A DNA stretch of 43,627 nt from Cenarchaeum sp. SB0675_bin_21 (GCA_009843815.1 VYCS01000036.1:1-43627), one strand, 5' to 3'; positions 33,261 to 42,111 are shown, numbered from the stretch's first letter. A program made the numbers and translations. The notes: generated from the sequence alone by a model not told the origin.

Positions 33261-35534
33261 ATGCCGGCAGTCATGGAGATTGCCAGTACTACAGAGATGG
33301 TCTGCGCAGCATATGATAGAATACACAAGAACGCAGAGTTATACCGAGATACTGTAAAGCGGCCTCTAACACTTACAGAGAAGATACTTGCAGGCCACAT
33401 GATAAGTGTCCCTAACTCAAGTCTGGATGGAAAACATAACTATGTACATTTGAAGCCAGACCGTGTGGCCTTGCAGGATGTCACCGGACAAATGGTGATG
33501 CTTCAGTTCATGCAGGCGGGCCTAGACTGCGTGGCACTACCTGTAACGGTTCACTGTGATCACTTGATTCGTGCCCGAACAGAGAGTGATTCGGATATGA
33601 AGATATCATTAAACGAGAACAACGAGGTCTTTGAGTTTCTAAAGTCTGCAGCTGCCCGATACGGATGTGGCTTTTGGAAGCCGGGAGCTGGAATCATACA
33701 TCAAGTGGTACTAGAAAATTATGCATTTCCTGGCGGTCTTATGATTGGAACTGACTCTCATACGCCTAACGCCGGCGGGTTGGGAATGATTGCAGTGGGT
33801 GTGGGTGGTATTGATGCCGCCGAAGTGATGGCTGGCCTTCCATGGGAGGTGCTGTATCCTCGCAGAATCGGTGTATACCTGACAGGTAAGCTGCAATCCT
33901 GGGCATCTCCAAAAGATGTAATACTAAAGGTATTGGATAACCTAAGTGTCTCTGGGGGAACTAACGCCATAGTGGAGTACTTTGGACCTGGCGTCTCTAG
34001 TATAAGTTGCACCGGAAAGGCAACCATAACAAATATGGGTGCTGAGATGGGAGCTACATGCTCAATATTTCCATATGATGCTAGAATGGAGACTTATCTA
34101 AAGTCCACAAACCGCGCAGAGATTGCAAATCTGGCAAACCAAAACCGTGATATTCTAGTACCCGATGCTGAGGTGGAGAGTGATCCATCTGCATACTACT
34201 CTGAAATAATATACATTGACCTATCAGAACTTGAACCACACATAGCAGGTCCTCACACCCCCGACCTTACACGACCAATATCTTTACTATCTGATGATGT
34301 TGTGCAAGGCGAGTATACTGATGTCATATCTGTTGCGTTGGTGGGTAGTTGTACCAACTCTTCATATGAAGATATGTCGCGGGCTGCTAGCATAGCTAGA
34401 CAGGCTCATGCTCGGGGAGTGATATCTAAAGTACCATTATTGGTAACGCCAGGTTCTGAACAGATACGATCCACAATTCAACGTGATGGTCAAATGCAAT
34501 CTTTAATGGATATAGGTGCCACAGTATTGGCCAATGCGTGCGGTCCTTGTATTGGCCAATGGAGTCGACCTGAACTAAAACAAGACGAGACAAACTCTAT
34601 AATCACATCGTTCAACCGCAACTTTCCAGGTCGAAACGATGGCCGTAGAAACACGCTCAACTTCATAGGGAGTCCTGAGATAGTAATTGCCATGGCATTG
34701 GGTGGACGTCTATCATTCAATCCTCTACAGGATACATTAGAGTCGCCAGACGGTACCAGTTTTATGTTGGAACCGCCCCCTGTCGCCCCTGAAGTTCCAG
34801 AAGGTGGTTTTGAAACTCCTACCGGCGTCTATGTGCCGCCTCCAAAAGATGGTATCAATGTAGATGTAATAATAGACCCTGCCAGTAAGAGGCTCCAACG
34901 AATCCAACCATTTGAGGCGTGGGATGGCAAAGATATGGCCAATCTACGTCTGCTGGTGAAGGCTCGGGGAAAGTGTACCACAGACCATATATCTCCGGCA
35001 GGCCTTTGGTTGTCATTTCGGGGACATCTTGACAATCTCAGTGATAACATGCTGTTGGGTGCAGTAAACGATTACACCGGTGAGGTGGGTACTGGCAAAA
35101 ATCTTCTTACTGATGATGTGGGTGACTTTTCTACCATTGCCCGGGAGTATCAAAAAGCAGGGTTACGATGGATTATAGTTGGCGATGAAAATTATGGTGA
35201 GGGTAGCAGTCGTGAGCATGCTGCCATGACACCGCGCTATCTGGGATGTGTTGCAGTTATTGCACGTAGTTTTGCGCGCATACATGAGACAAATCTGAAG
35301 AAACAAGGCGTACTAGCCCTTACATTTGCCGATAAATCTGATTATGATAAGATGCTTGAGGATGATCACATATCTATAACTGGACTCTTGGATATCTCAC
35401 CGGGCAATCCTGTATCGTGCGTATTGCATCACTCATCTGGCGATGAGGACACAATATCTTTGAATCATTCGTATAGTCAGTCTCAACTAGAGTGGTTCCG
35501 GGCCGGCTCGGCACTAAATACACTTAATGTTTGA
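33261..35534 (+). CDS. acn: Aconitate hydratase
   Basis: Aconitase interconverts citrate and isocitrate through a 4Fe-4S cluster. In autotrophic thaumarchaea it supplies 2-oxoglutarate and works beside the 3-hydroxypropionate/4-hydroxybutyrate cycle. The 757-residue product has domains 1-3 with cluster ligands Cys364 (VGSCTNSSYEDM), Cys427 and Cys430 (NACGPCIGQW), the DSHTPN motif (165-170), and a C-terminal swivelling domain with KCTTDHISPAG and GSSREHAA. The length matches the mitochondrial-type aconitase, longer than the archaeal split LeuC/LeuD form. The 3' end lies 2 nt from the convergent tRNA-Trp gene. Confidence 0.96.
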   Translation: MPAVMEIASTTEMVCAAYDRIHKNAELYRDTVKRPLTLTEKILAGHMISVPNSSLDGKHNYVHLKPDRVALQDVTGQMVMLQFMQAGLDCVALPVTVHCDHLIRARTESDSDMKISLNENNEVFEFLKSAAARYGCGFWKPGAGIIHQVVLENYAFPGGLMIGTDSHTPNAGGLGMIAVGVGGIDAAEVMAGLPWEVLYPRRIGVYLTGKLQSWASPKDVILKVLDNLSVSGGTNAIVEYFGPGVSSISCTGKATITNMGAEMGATCSIFPYDARMETYLKSTNRAEIANLANQNRDILVPDAEVESDPSAYYSEIIYIDLSELEPHIAGPHTPDLTRPISLLSDDVVQGEYTDVISVALVGSCTNSSYEDMSRAASIARQAHARGVISKVPLLVTPGSEQIRSTIQRDGQMQSLMDIGATVLANACGPCIGQWSRPELKQDETNSIITSFNRNFPGRNDGRRNTLNFIGSPEIVIAMALGGRLSFNPLQDTLESPDGTSFMLEPPPVAPEVPEGGFETPTGVYVPPPKDGINVDVIIDPASKRLQRIQPFEAWDGKDMANLRLLVKARGKCTTDHISPAGLWLSFRGHLDNLSDNMLLGAVNDYTGEVGTGKNLLTDDVGDFSTIAREYQKAGLRWIIVGDENYGEGSSREHAAMTPRYLGCVAVIARSFARIHETNLKKQGVLALTFADKSDYDKMLEDDHISITGLLDISPGNPVSCVLHHSSGDEDTISLNHSYSQSQLEWFRAGSALNTLNV

Positions 35535-35536
35535 TG

Positions 35537-35680
35537 TGGGGCCGACCGGAATCGAACCGGCGACCTACGGGTCACTACAGCTCCAAACTTACATCATCCT
35601 TTCATCAGTAGCTTAGTTCACCTCTGGAGCCCTTAGCGGTGACTTTGCACTGTCGCCCTACCAGGCTAGGCTACGACCCC
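35537..35680 (-). tRNA. trnW: tRNA-Trp(CCA) with two introns
   Basis: Exons at 35680-35652, 35632-35624 and 35572-35537 join into a 74-nt cloverleaf: acceptor GGGGTCG/CGGCCCC, D stem GCCT/GGGC, anticodon stem ACGGG/CCCGT, anticodon loop CTCCAGA, variable AGGTC, T arm GCCGG-TTCGATT-CCGGT and discriminator A. Every stem is paired. Intron 1 (35651-35633, 19 nt) lies at the unusual position 28/29 in the anticodon stem. It shows a fold of the splice type: GGCG pairs with CGCT, with three-base bulges AC^A and AA^G at the cut sites and a GTG/CAC helix inside. Intron 2 (35623-35573, 51 nt) is at the usual 37/38; its own bulge-helix-bulge is less regular. It contains CTGATGA and GATGATG, like the box C of C/D guide RNAs that occupy tRNA-Trp introns in haloarchaea. 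A TATA element lies 28 nt upstream. Confidence 0.9.
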
Positions 35681-35702
35681 ACAATTATTATCCGCTGTAT
35701 GC

Positions 35703-35713
35703 TTTAATTTAAA
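35703..35713 (-). promoter_or_regulatory. TATA box of the tRNA-Trp gene
   Basis: TTTAATTTAAA, the same on both strands in composition, is centred about 28 nt before the first base of the mature tRNA. Confidence 0.55.
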
Positions 35714-35826
35714 CGATCCAAGACCACTCATGAGTCGCACACAATCAAGCCCTACTATTTGTTCCCATATGCCACATGTGGTTCATCTAATTATACACCA
35801 AGGAGATATTCGTATTCCTGCTTGAG

Positions 35827-37303
35827 TAGAGTTTATGCGTAATTGCACAACTTGGCAACATTGGGCGGTCCCGGCCCGCTCTGGCCGGTATCGCCCACCC
35901 CGGTACAGCCCATCGGTTCACCGCCGACGGAATTCTGGCGTTCCGGTTTGTGCGCCCCCGACAGATGCCATTCAGCATCTGCACTACGGCCCTCTAACAG
36001 CCGCATGATGTTAAGAAGTGTAATGTTCAGGCCATGTGTGATTGCCCGGTCAGCGGCCGCCTCTTTCAGCAACCGTGTTATGTGATACAGTGTGGCGTTT
36101 GATGACATAGTGGTATTACACATCAGGGCCAGTATGGTACGAAATAGTATGTTGGCACCCGCATTGGCATCCCGTTCCCTAATTGTACGGCATGTATGGC
36201 ACCACATGCCGCGAGTAGGTATTTTACCGGTATTTGTACCGATATATTCTAGACTCCCGCCGCACTTGAGACATTTAGCGGACGTATTCCGTGGTTCGAT
36301 GCCTATACACGGCAGGCCCTCGGACTCGGCTGCGTTTTTGAGGGCGTTCTGTCTTTGGCCCGTATTCAGTGTGGACTTTGTTTTGCCACGCACAAATGGT
36401 GATGTTTTGCCGTTTTTGGTGTACAAGCGGTGTATGCCCAACGTTTCATGCCCTATACCGTATCCGGCATTGGCCATCTTCCGAGCTTCCACACACATAT
36501 CGTTGTGGATGCGATTTTTGTATACACTCCATGCCTTGTTTGTATATTTTGTCATGATGCGGTTATCACTACGCCGCTTTACCTTTAGCATCCTGCTGTG
36601 TGCCTTGTTGTATTCATGTGCATTGCGGTTGGGCCGCATAATTGCAGTACCATCGGCGAATGCATAGGTGTTGTTTTTGGCATTCATGTCCACACCGGCC
36701 CAGGATACAGGCTCACAATCCGGAATGCTTTCCTTGTATGTAATGTATATTTTATTGCCCCTTAGCAGTACAGTCTTTGGCGTTCTGCCAGGCTTGGTGA
36801 GCTCATCCACTACATATGGTGGTACCGGGAAGACCAGCCATGGCTTATCTGGACGGCCTCTGCCGTATATGGGTACATATATTGATGGTGTGCCATTCCA
36901 CCGCTTTGATGTATCATCAAATGCCAACTTGAACCTGTCTGTCTGCGCCACAGGGTTGTGATAGTGCGGCGCACGTACATGCATATCAGTCAACTGATTC
37001 GTACGCCATGCCTTGTGGTTTCCATGCACGTTTTGTATTATATAGTCGGCGAAGCGCGAGTGGTATACGCCGGTACGGTGAACTACAATATGATATAATT
37101 TCTTGCCACGCACACCCCTGCGTAATGCCTTCGCAGCATGGTTGGATGCAGCCTCCACATAATGTAACAAGCCACCCAAAAGATGCCCGTTGTCATGTGT
37201 TACATGGATGGTGCGTACTATCATACCCATACACATGATGTATGGTTTGTGCTATTTATGTGTACGGTATCATACCTCATAATTCGATTACGCATAGACT
37301 CTA
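35827..37303. mobile_element. TnpB-only element with 19-nt inverted ends
   Basis: TAGAGTTTATGCGTAATTG at 35827-35845 and the reverse complement of 37285-37303 agree at 17 of 19 bases. They flank a single gene, tnpB, and give an element of 1477 bp. The left copy overlaps the tnpB stop codon. No TnpA transposase is present. IS200/IS605 elements normally end in subterminal hairpins, not inverted repeats, so these ends are unusual for the family. The element lies between the tRNA-Trp gene and the cupredoxin-like gene. No clear target duplication is seen outside. Confidence 0.6.
35833..37236 (-). CDS. tnpB: TnpB-family RNA-guided nuclease (IS200/IS605-type OrfB)
   Basis: TnpB is an RNA-guided DNA nuclease related to Cas12. 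The 467-residue product has all three RuvC acids: Asp183 (AGVDMNAKNN), Glu264 (GHETLGIHR) and Asp356 (RERDANAGANI). The zinc ribbon Cys322, Cys325, Cys346 and Cys349 lies between the last two, as in the family. It is therefore probably active. A tail of about 110 residues follows the RuvC domain; in this family the guide RNA overlaps the gene's 3' end, so this part may serve mainly as RNA template. ATG codons at 37236, 37230 and 37224 are all possible. GC content is higher than in the aconitase gene. Confidence 0.88.
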   Translation of the reverse strand: MCMGMIVRTIHVTHDNGHLLGGLLHYVEAASNHAAKALRRGVRGKKLYHIVVHRTGVYHSRFADYIIQNVHGNHKAWRTNQLTDMHVRAPHYHNPVAQTDRFKLAFDDTSKRWNGTPSIYVPIYGRGRPDKPWLVFPVPPYVVDELTKPGRTPKTVLLRGNKIYITYKESIPDCEPVSWAGVDMNAKNNTYAFADGTAIMRPNRNAHEYNKAHSRMLKVKRRSDNRIMTKYTNKAWSVYKNRIHNDMCVEARKMANAGYGIGHETLGIHRLYTKNGKTSPFVRGKTKSTLNTGQRQNALKNAAESEGLPCIGIEPRNTSAKCLKCGGSLEYIGTNTGKIPTRGMWCHTCRTIRERDANAGANILFRTILALMCNTTMSSNATLYHITRLLKEAAADRAITHGLNITLLNIMRLLEGRSADAEWHLSGAHKPERQNSVGGEPMGCTGVGDTGQSGPGPPNVAKLCNYA

Positions 37304-37371
37304 GTGTACATCAAGATACTTTTAACTTTCTTATTTGTACCACAGATATTATTAATTAATAATACTATGAT

Positions 37372-38493
37372 ATGCTAATGAGAATAAAGGTTATATCGGC
37401 TACTGTACTGGCAGTACTGCTAGCAGTTGCAGCTGCGCCATCGTACTCAGATCATGTTCAGATAACCATAAGTTTGGTGTCGGGTACGGAGGATGAATGC
37501 GCATACTCTGTCACCTGCGTCAGCTTATCTGCTGCCACACTGGATGTTGGCGGTGAGATAATTTGGGCCAACGACGGTAGTGAGACTATCACACTTACAA
37601 GCGGCGAGTCTGGAGATCATCATGCTGGAGATGACTTTGGACCACTAGACCTGGCTCCAGGACAGACATACTCTCGCATCTTCAATGAGGCTGGCGAGAT
37701 AAACTTCCATATTGTGGATAGTCCATGGATGGCGGGCTCTATTACTGTGGTGTCGGATGAAGAACATACACACGATGAAGACTCAGACGGTCACATGCAC
37801 GCTACAATGGAGGCCTCAGAGCCACTAGCTATTGGCATAGATGTTGCCATAGAGGACGGCAGCGGCATCAACATACACATACTGACAGAAGGCTGGAGAT
37901 GGGCTCCGGAGAACGTAAACGAAGATCATGTCCCTGGTGAAGGACACGCTCACATATACGTAGATGGTGTAAAGACCCGTGCGTATACTCCATACTATCA
38001 TATTCCGGGGTTGGAGGCAGGTAGCCACCACATCCGAGTGACACTTAATGCAAACAGCCACGATGATATGTATGTCAACGGATTCCCTGTGGAAGCCGTG
38101 GCTACAGTGATAGTGGACGAAGACGATTATGAACATGAACCTGTCCCGGTGGACGGAACCGCCCTAATGTCCATTGATGCTACTGCCCATGTTGATGCTA
38201 AGAGTGGCTACAACTTAGAGGTGGAGGTGACCGACTTTGTCATATCTGGTGAGGGCGTTGACGGCGAGCATGTACCTGGTGAAGGGTATGTTGTGGTAAG
38301 CATTGATGGTGAATATCACAATCGCCTCTACGGAGACTGGATTCAAATACCCGCACTGGAACCGGGAGCACACACCATTACAGTAAGCTTGTTTGCCTAT
38401 GACCACAGTCCATACCACTGGGATGGCGAACCCATAGAGACTAGTGTTACCGTCGAGGTCTCAGATCATGATGACTCCGACCACATGCATTAG
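37372..38493 (+). CDS. Secreted His-rich protein with cupredoxin-like and duplicated beta domains
   Basis: The 373-residue product has a signal peptide (1-26, cut near PSYSDH). Part 1 (about 27-130) follows the plastocyanin-like cupredoxin pattern, LDVGGEIIWANDGSETITLTSG to EINFHIVDSPWMAGSITVV, but the copper Cys and second His of the usual C-x-x-H-x-W-M are replaced, leaving only Met. Part 2 (about 150-255) and part 3 (about 268-365) are a duplicated domain, each with HVPGEG and a tyrosine-rich turn. His/Asp/Glu-rich linkers (HTHDEDSDGHMH) and the tail DHDDSDHMH could bind copper or other metals outside the cell. Ammonia oxidisers use many copper proteins, but a type-1 copper site is not expected here. 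No anchor is seen. Confidence 0.75.
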   Translation: MLMRIKVISATVLAVLLAVAAAPSYSDHVQITISLVSGTEDECAYSVTCVSLSAATLDVGGEIIWANDGSETITLTSGESGDHHAGDDFGPLDLAPGQTYSRIFNEAGEINFHIVDSPWMAGSITVVSDEEHTHDEDSDGHMHATMEASEPLAIGIDVAIEDGSGINIHILTEGWRWAPENVNEDHVPGEGHAHIYVDGVKTRAYTPYYHIPGLEAGSHHIRVTLNANSHDDMYVNGFPVEAVATVIVDEDDYEHEPVPVDGTALMSIDATAHVDAKSGYNLEVEVTDFVISGEGVDGEHVPGEGYVVVSIDGEYHNRLYGDWIQIPALEPGAHTITVSLFAYDHSPYHWDGEPIETSVTVEVSDHDDSDHMH

Positions 38494-38720
38494 TCAGCAC
38501 ATATTTTTATCACTTTTATTTTTAGGAAATTATATACAAGAGTGGCGCTAACCGGTGCTGTCCACGCATTTTTCTGGTATTCCACACTGGAGCCGTCACG
38601 AGTGTTGATTCGTTGTCATAGTACATCTCCTATATAGGATGATGGTGAACTATGAAGTACGGTTGGTTGACAGATTATCTTGTATGATATATCATGTAAT
38701 CTGGCCTGACCGAAGCGTAG

Positions 38721-39221
38721 CTATAGTGAGTTTATAATGTCCTCAAATCCGGACACAGGCCGGTCAATGTGGGATGGCTTTTGTATATCCACAAGGAAGT
38801 TTACTTCACTACGGTAGTTTGTATAGTATACCTTCTTTGCATCTACTATCTTGACTTTTACCACCCCCTCCTTTATCATATCTGTAAGATATGTTGATAT
38901 AGTCGAGGGAGATTTTTTGCACCGTTCAACTATCTCTGTAAACCGAAGGTTATCATCTGCTGTTAGGGCTAGTAGTATGGCACGGGTGGTGGATCTCTGA
39001 AGTGCTCTTGCCACCTTGAACTGCTCTTCAGTTATGTTCAGCGAAGAATAATGCACCTTTCCTGGACCACGGGATACCCGAATCCTGCCTCTGTCCTCCA
39101 TGTGTCTGAGATGGTGGCTCAATACACCGTTCTTCAAACCAGATATGCGCATTATCTCTCGGAACCGAATACCCGGACTCTTCTCTATTATCTCAAGTAT
39201 GTGGTTCCGCTTGTCAGTCAT
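38721..39221 (-). CDS. Transcription regulator with two winged-helix domains
   Basis: The 166-residue product from ATG 39221 contains two HTH units. The first (about 1-60) reads ILEIIEKSPGIRFREIMRISGLKNGVLSHHLRHMEDRGRI; the second (about 75-130) reads ILLALTADDNLRFTEIVERCKKSPSTISTYLTDMIKEG. Both have the ArsR/MarR-like fold pattern, and there is no effector domain apart from a short tail. It starts inside the end of the 4-TM gene (8-nt overlap), so the pair is co-transcribed, and the membrane protein may be its signal source. An upstream start at 39242 is possible but lies deeper in the neighbouring gene. Confidence 0.8.
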   Translation of the reverse strand: MTDKRNHILEIIEKSPGIRFREIMRISGLKNGVLSHHLRHMEDRGRIRVSRGPGKVHYSSLNITEEQFKVARALQRSTTRAILLALTADDNLRFTEIVERCKKSPSTISTYLTDMIKEGVVKVKIVDAKKVYYTNYRSEVNFLVDIQKPSHIDRPVSGFEDIINSL

Positions 39222-39600
39222 TTCGAAACACCGCAATAGCAAGTAGTCCCAGCGCAGAGAATGCCAGTAGGTGGCCCAGCTCTTCTATGGGAAGTATTCC
39301 TATACTGTCCAGGAATGGCCATACTGCATAGATCAACAGCGCCACCTCCGAGGCAGCAAAACATGCAAACGCCAGAGTGCTTATCATGAGTCTTCTACTT
39401 CTGGTCCGTCGATATGATGCTACCGACAGAACTGTAAGGAATAATGCAAGCGTCAGACCTACTATGTGTAGCGCAATATGCGCCATATGATATCCGTGTA
39501 GTACATGTGGGATGATCACCGGAACGGCCAGAATTGCTATCACCACACCTGCCGTGACAGAGAAGAGTGCAGGTTTGTTCTCCAGCATGTGGCTTAACAT
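39214..39600 (-). CDS. Four-helix membrane protein coupled to the winged-helix regulator
   Basis: The 128-residue product has four membrane helices (about 12-30, 40-60, 71-93 and 104-124), with His-rich edges after the first (PHVLHGYHMAHIALH) and a basic loop YRRTRSRR between helices 2 and 3. The family is not recognised. The stop codon overlaps the regulator start, and similar pairs of HTH regulator and small membrane protein occur in archaea. The histidines could bind a metal or heme, but no known motif is complete. Confidence 0.65.
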   Translation of the reverse strand: MLSHMLENKPALFSVTAGVVIAILAVPVIIPHVLHGYHMAHIALHIVGLTLALFLTVLSVASYRRTRSRRLMISTLAFACFAASEVALLIYAVWPFLDSIGILPIEELGHLLAFSALGLLAIAVFRND

Positions 39601-39810
39601 GATGAAACATACGCTCCTCGATGTTTAAAGCATGTGGTGCAATCATCAAACATATGACTGTGGATTTTGTGCGGCATGATTATCGCCAAGCTGTATATTG
39701 TTACAGATGTATCTAATGTAGATTGGAATTACATGTTACAACATTGTAATCTACTCGCGGTCCCCACAGCCGAGACCGCGACAGAATCAATAAAATATAG
39801 AAAAAGAAGT

Positions 39811-40143
39811 TTAACCTCGTCCCATTGCAGCATACTTGCCAGAGCGCGCCCTTACGAAGAAGGCGGCGGCAATACCACCAAATACGGCTCCTGCAATGAT
39901 TGATGCTCCAACTACGCCACCAGCATCAAGATATGGTGTTCCTGAACCACTGGAGGGATTAGACTCGGCGGCTTCAATTCTTCTTTGGGCCAACAAGAGA
40001 GTCTCCTCTAATGTGTTTTGACCTGTTTCACCTTGTGAACCTATGTTTCCCATATATTGAGCAAATGCTACAGAGCTAGCTCCATAGTAACCCAACATAA
40101 AGACTGTCATTATAGCTACCGATAGGATTACTTTAGTATTCAT
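39811..40143 (-). CDS. Small exported protein with C-terminal membrane helix
   Basis: The 110-residue product has a signal peptide (1-28, ending SSVAFAQY), an outer segment rich in Gly, Glu and Ser (about 30-70, with ETLLLAQRRIEAAESNPSSG), and a C-terminal helix (about 77-96, VVGASIIAGAVFGGIAAAFF) followed by RARSGKYAAMGRG. The final positively charged tail should stay in the cytosol. The layout resembles small exported proteins common in ammonia-oxidising archaea; an AMO-linked role cannot be excluded but is not shown. A TATA-like TATTTAACT lies at 40170-40178, about 31 nt before the ATG. Confidence 0.65.
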   Translation of the reverse strand: MNTKVILSVAIMTVFMLGYYGASSVAFAQYMGNIGSQGETGQNTLEETLLLAQRRIEAAESNPSSGSGTPYLDAGGVVGASIIAGAVFGGIAAAFFVRARSGKYAAMGRG

Positions 40144-40382
40144 ATCTTTTACAGATTGACATTGTCTGCTATTTAACTTTTAGTTTTGGAAGGCGCTGTC
40201 AAATCTTGGGGGGATGATGTGTAGTGTCAAAAGAGGGGGATGGTATGCCATACTCCCAACGGGACGCATCGCACCATCTAAAAGGAATTGGGAAATTATA
40301 GGTACATAGAACATAGTGGGAGATAGGGTACATGGCCCAAAAAGCAAAACAATTATCTAACTTTGTGGTAAGATGACACAAT

Positions 40383-41234
40383 ATGACACAGAATGCAAGT
40401 GACGATGATCCAGAGTTTGGAGGTACCTGGACTCAAGACAAATTAGATATGTTGGAAAGTTATCTTAATGCCTACACGACTGCACTGAAGAATAAGAATT
40501 TTCGTCTTATCTACATAGACGGGTTTGCAGGTACGGGTAGTGTCAACGTACGGTATGACGATTATGTTACAGAGTATATCAACGGTTCAGTAATGAGAGC
40601 ATTGGCAGTTAAAGATAGACAATTTGACAAACTATATTGTGTAGAAAAAGATCATAACAGGTATATGTTGTTGAAAGAGAAACTAAAGACACAACACAGA
40701 TGTGAAGTCATAAAGGCTGATTTCAATGAGTATATAGAATCACTCGGTACTCTATCTAATGATACTAGAGGTGTAGTGTTTATTGATCCGTTCGGCGCGT
40801 CTGTTAAATGGTCAACCATAAAACGAATAGCAAGATTAAACGCTTTGGATATGTGGCTGCTTTACCCAACATCTGCCATCACTAGGATGCTCCCCGTGCA
40901 TAAACTGCCAAGTGAGATGGCGGGGTGGGAGGATAAGCTTACTGCCATCTTTGGTGGGAAAGAATGGACCGAGTTGTACGGCGATGACCCACAACGAACA
41001 ATAACGGGTGAAATACGTCCTTTAAGAGAAGAGGATGCTAAGACTATATCCAAACTATATCAAAGCAAACTAAAACGAGTGTTTGGAAGTAAGTTGCTTA
41101 ACAAGACGTACGAATTCAAAACACGTAACAACGCAGTGTTGTTTGAGTTTATGTTTTGTGTTGGCAGTCCTAGTCCGACAGCTATAAAACTAGCCAAAAG
41201 AATTGCTGGGCATATATTAAAAAAGTCTACCTAG
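40383..41234 (+). CDS. tcmP: Three-Cys-motif partner protein TcmP
   Basis: TcmP proteins are methyltransferase-fold proteins found beside three-Cys (Gp37/Gp68, DUF5131) proteins. The 283-residue product has the SAM-binding-type motif LIYIDGFAGTGSV, then VVFIDPFGASVKW, the DPFG equivalent of a catalytic loop, and a C-terminal helical domain (LYQSKLKRVFG, PTAIKLAKRIAGHIL). The partner gene is convergent with a 4-nt overlap of the two stops, the usual pairing. The pair is often found in defence or mobile regions; its chemistry is unknown. An ATG at 40373 is in another frame and was ignored. Confidence 0.88.
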   Translation: MTQNASDDDPEFGGTWTQDKLDMLESYLNAYTTALKNKNFRLIYIDGFAGTGSVNVRYDDYVTEYINGSVMRALAVKDRQFDKLYCVEKDHNRYMLLKEKLKTQHRCEVIKADFNEYIESLGTLSNDTRGVVFIDPFGASVKWSTIKRIARLNALDMWLLYPTSAITRMLPVHKLPSEMAGWEDKLTAIFGGKEWTELYGDDPQRTITGEIRPLREEDAKTISKLYQSKLKRVFGSKLLNKTYEFKTRNNAVLFEFMFCVGSPSPTAIKLAKRIAGHILKKST

Positions 41235-41959
41235 GTCTTTGGATATTCATTGTATATCCGACCATTAATATGTCGCCCGCCAGATTTTGGGCGTGGGCCG
41301 CCCCATTGCTTGAAGAAGACAGGTACGTGTTGCTGTTGGCATTGGGAGATGATATCGATAATCCATTCCTTCTTGACCGGTCGATAACCAGTTCCGCTTT
41401 CCCCTCCAATGATAACCCAGTGAATACCGTCTAAGTTGACCTGCCCAACAGGGCCAAGCAACGGCTCAAAACTAATGAACCTTGTCTTGCATCTAACCTG
41501 GCGGAGGTCATCCAATCGGTACAGGGTATTTGCATTCTCCACACTGGTACCCATCCAGATATAGTTTGGAATCAACACCCCAAAATATTTCTCAAACATA
41601 TGGGAAAAATCTCTCATCCGGTGTGGACGTTTGGTGAGAATTTGGTAGGTGTGCCAGTTTGCTTTGGTCATAACATCAAAACAACGTGCAATGAACTCAG
41701 TGGTGGCATCCTCATGGAATAGGTCAGACATACTGTTGACGAAGATTCGGCGTGATTTCTTCCAAGTCAAAGGAATGTCTACTGCTGATTTGTGTTCTGT
41801 GTAAGTGAACCCACTATCGTACTTTGGCATCCCCATGGCGTGGAGTCGTTTTGCCAGTGTTTCAGCATAGCAGTTAGCGCATCCTGAGGAGATCTTGGAG
41901 CATCCAGTGGTTGGGTTCCAAGTGGCTTCAGTCCATTCTATCGCAGATCCTACAGCCAT
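41231..41959 (-). CDS. Three-Cys-motif protein, phage Gp37/Gp68 family (DUF5131)
   Basis: The 242-residue product starts with IEWTEATWNPTTGCSKISSG and has cysteines 20, 27 and 30 in a C-x6-C-x2-C cluster. Spacing differs from classical radical-SAM C-x3-C-x2-C, but the family is thought to be related and may bind an iron-sulfur cluster. Further family strings are VNSMSDLFHED, ILTKRPHRM, WMGTSVENA and VIIGGESGTGYRPV, with KQWGG near the end. It is the partner of TcmP and overlaps it tail to tail by 4 nt. Members are carried by phages and defence islands; the substrate is unknown. Confidence 0.9.
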   Translation of the reverse strand: MAVGSAIEWTEATWNPTTGCSKISSGCANCYAETLAKRLHAMGMPKYDSGFTYTEHKSAVDIPLTWKKSRRIFVNSMSDLFHEDATTEFIARCFDVMTKANWHTYQILTKRPHRMRDFSHMFEKYFGVLIPNYIWMGTSVENANTLYRLDDLRQVRCKTRFISFEPLLGPVGQVNLDGIHWVIIGGESGTGYRPVKKEWIIDIISQCQQQHVPVFFKQWGGPRPKSGGRHINGRIYNEYPKT

Positions 41960-42111
41960 AGCACACCATAGTTATGGTGTGTGTGGGGGTAGTATATATC
42001 AACGGTGGTCATGCGGAATTGTCAAGAACGTGTGCGATGATACATGCTGTCAAATTTGTGTGATGTGGTTTTGTAAAGAAGTGATCTGTGTAATGGTGTA
42101 AAATTGGTGAC

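Noticed and set aside
35581-35651. tRNA read as tRNA-Pro(TGG) or as a long-variable-arm tRNA
   Set aside because: TTTGGAG can look like a Pro loop and GACC-CGTA-GGTC like a variable-arm hairpin, but both leave an unpaired stem or overlong loop; the Trp(CCA) form with two introns pairs fully.
39667-39903. 78-codon plus-strand frame between the membrane protein and the small exported protein
   Set aside because: It runs into the opposite strand of the exported-protein gene and has no recognisable pattern or promoter.
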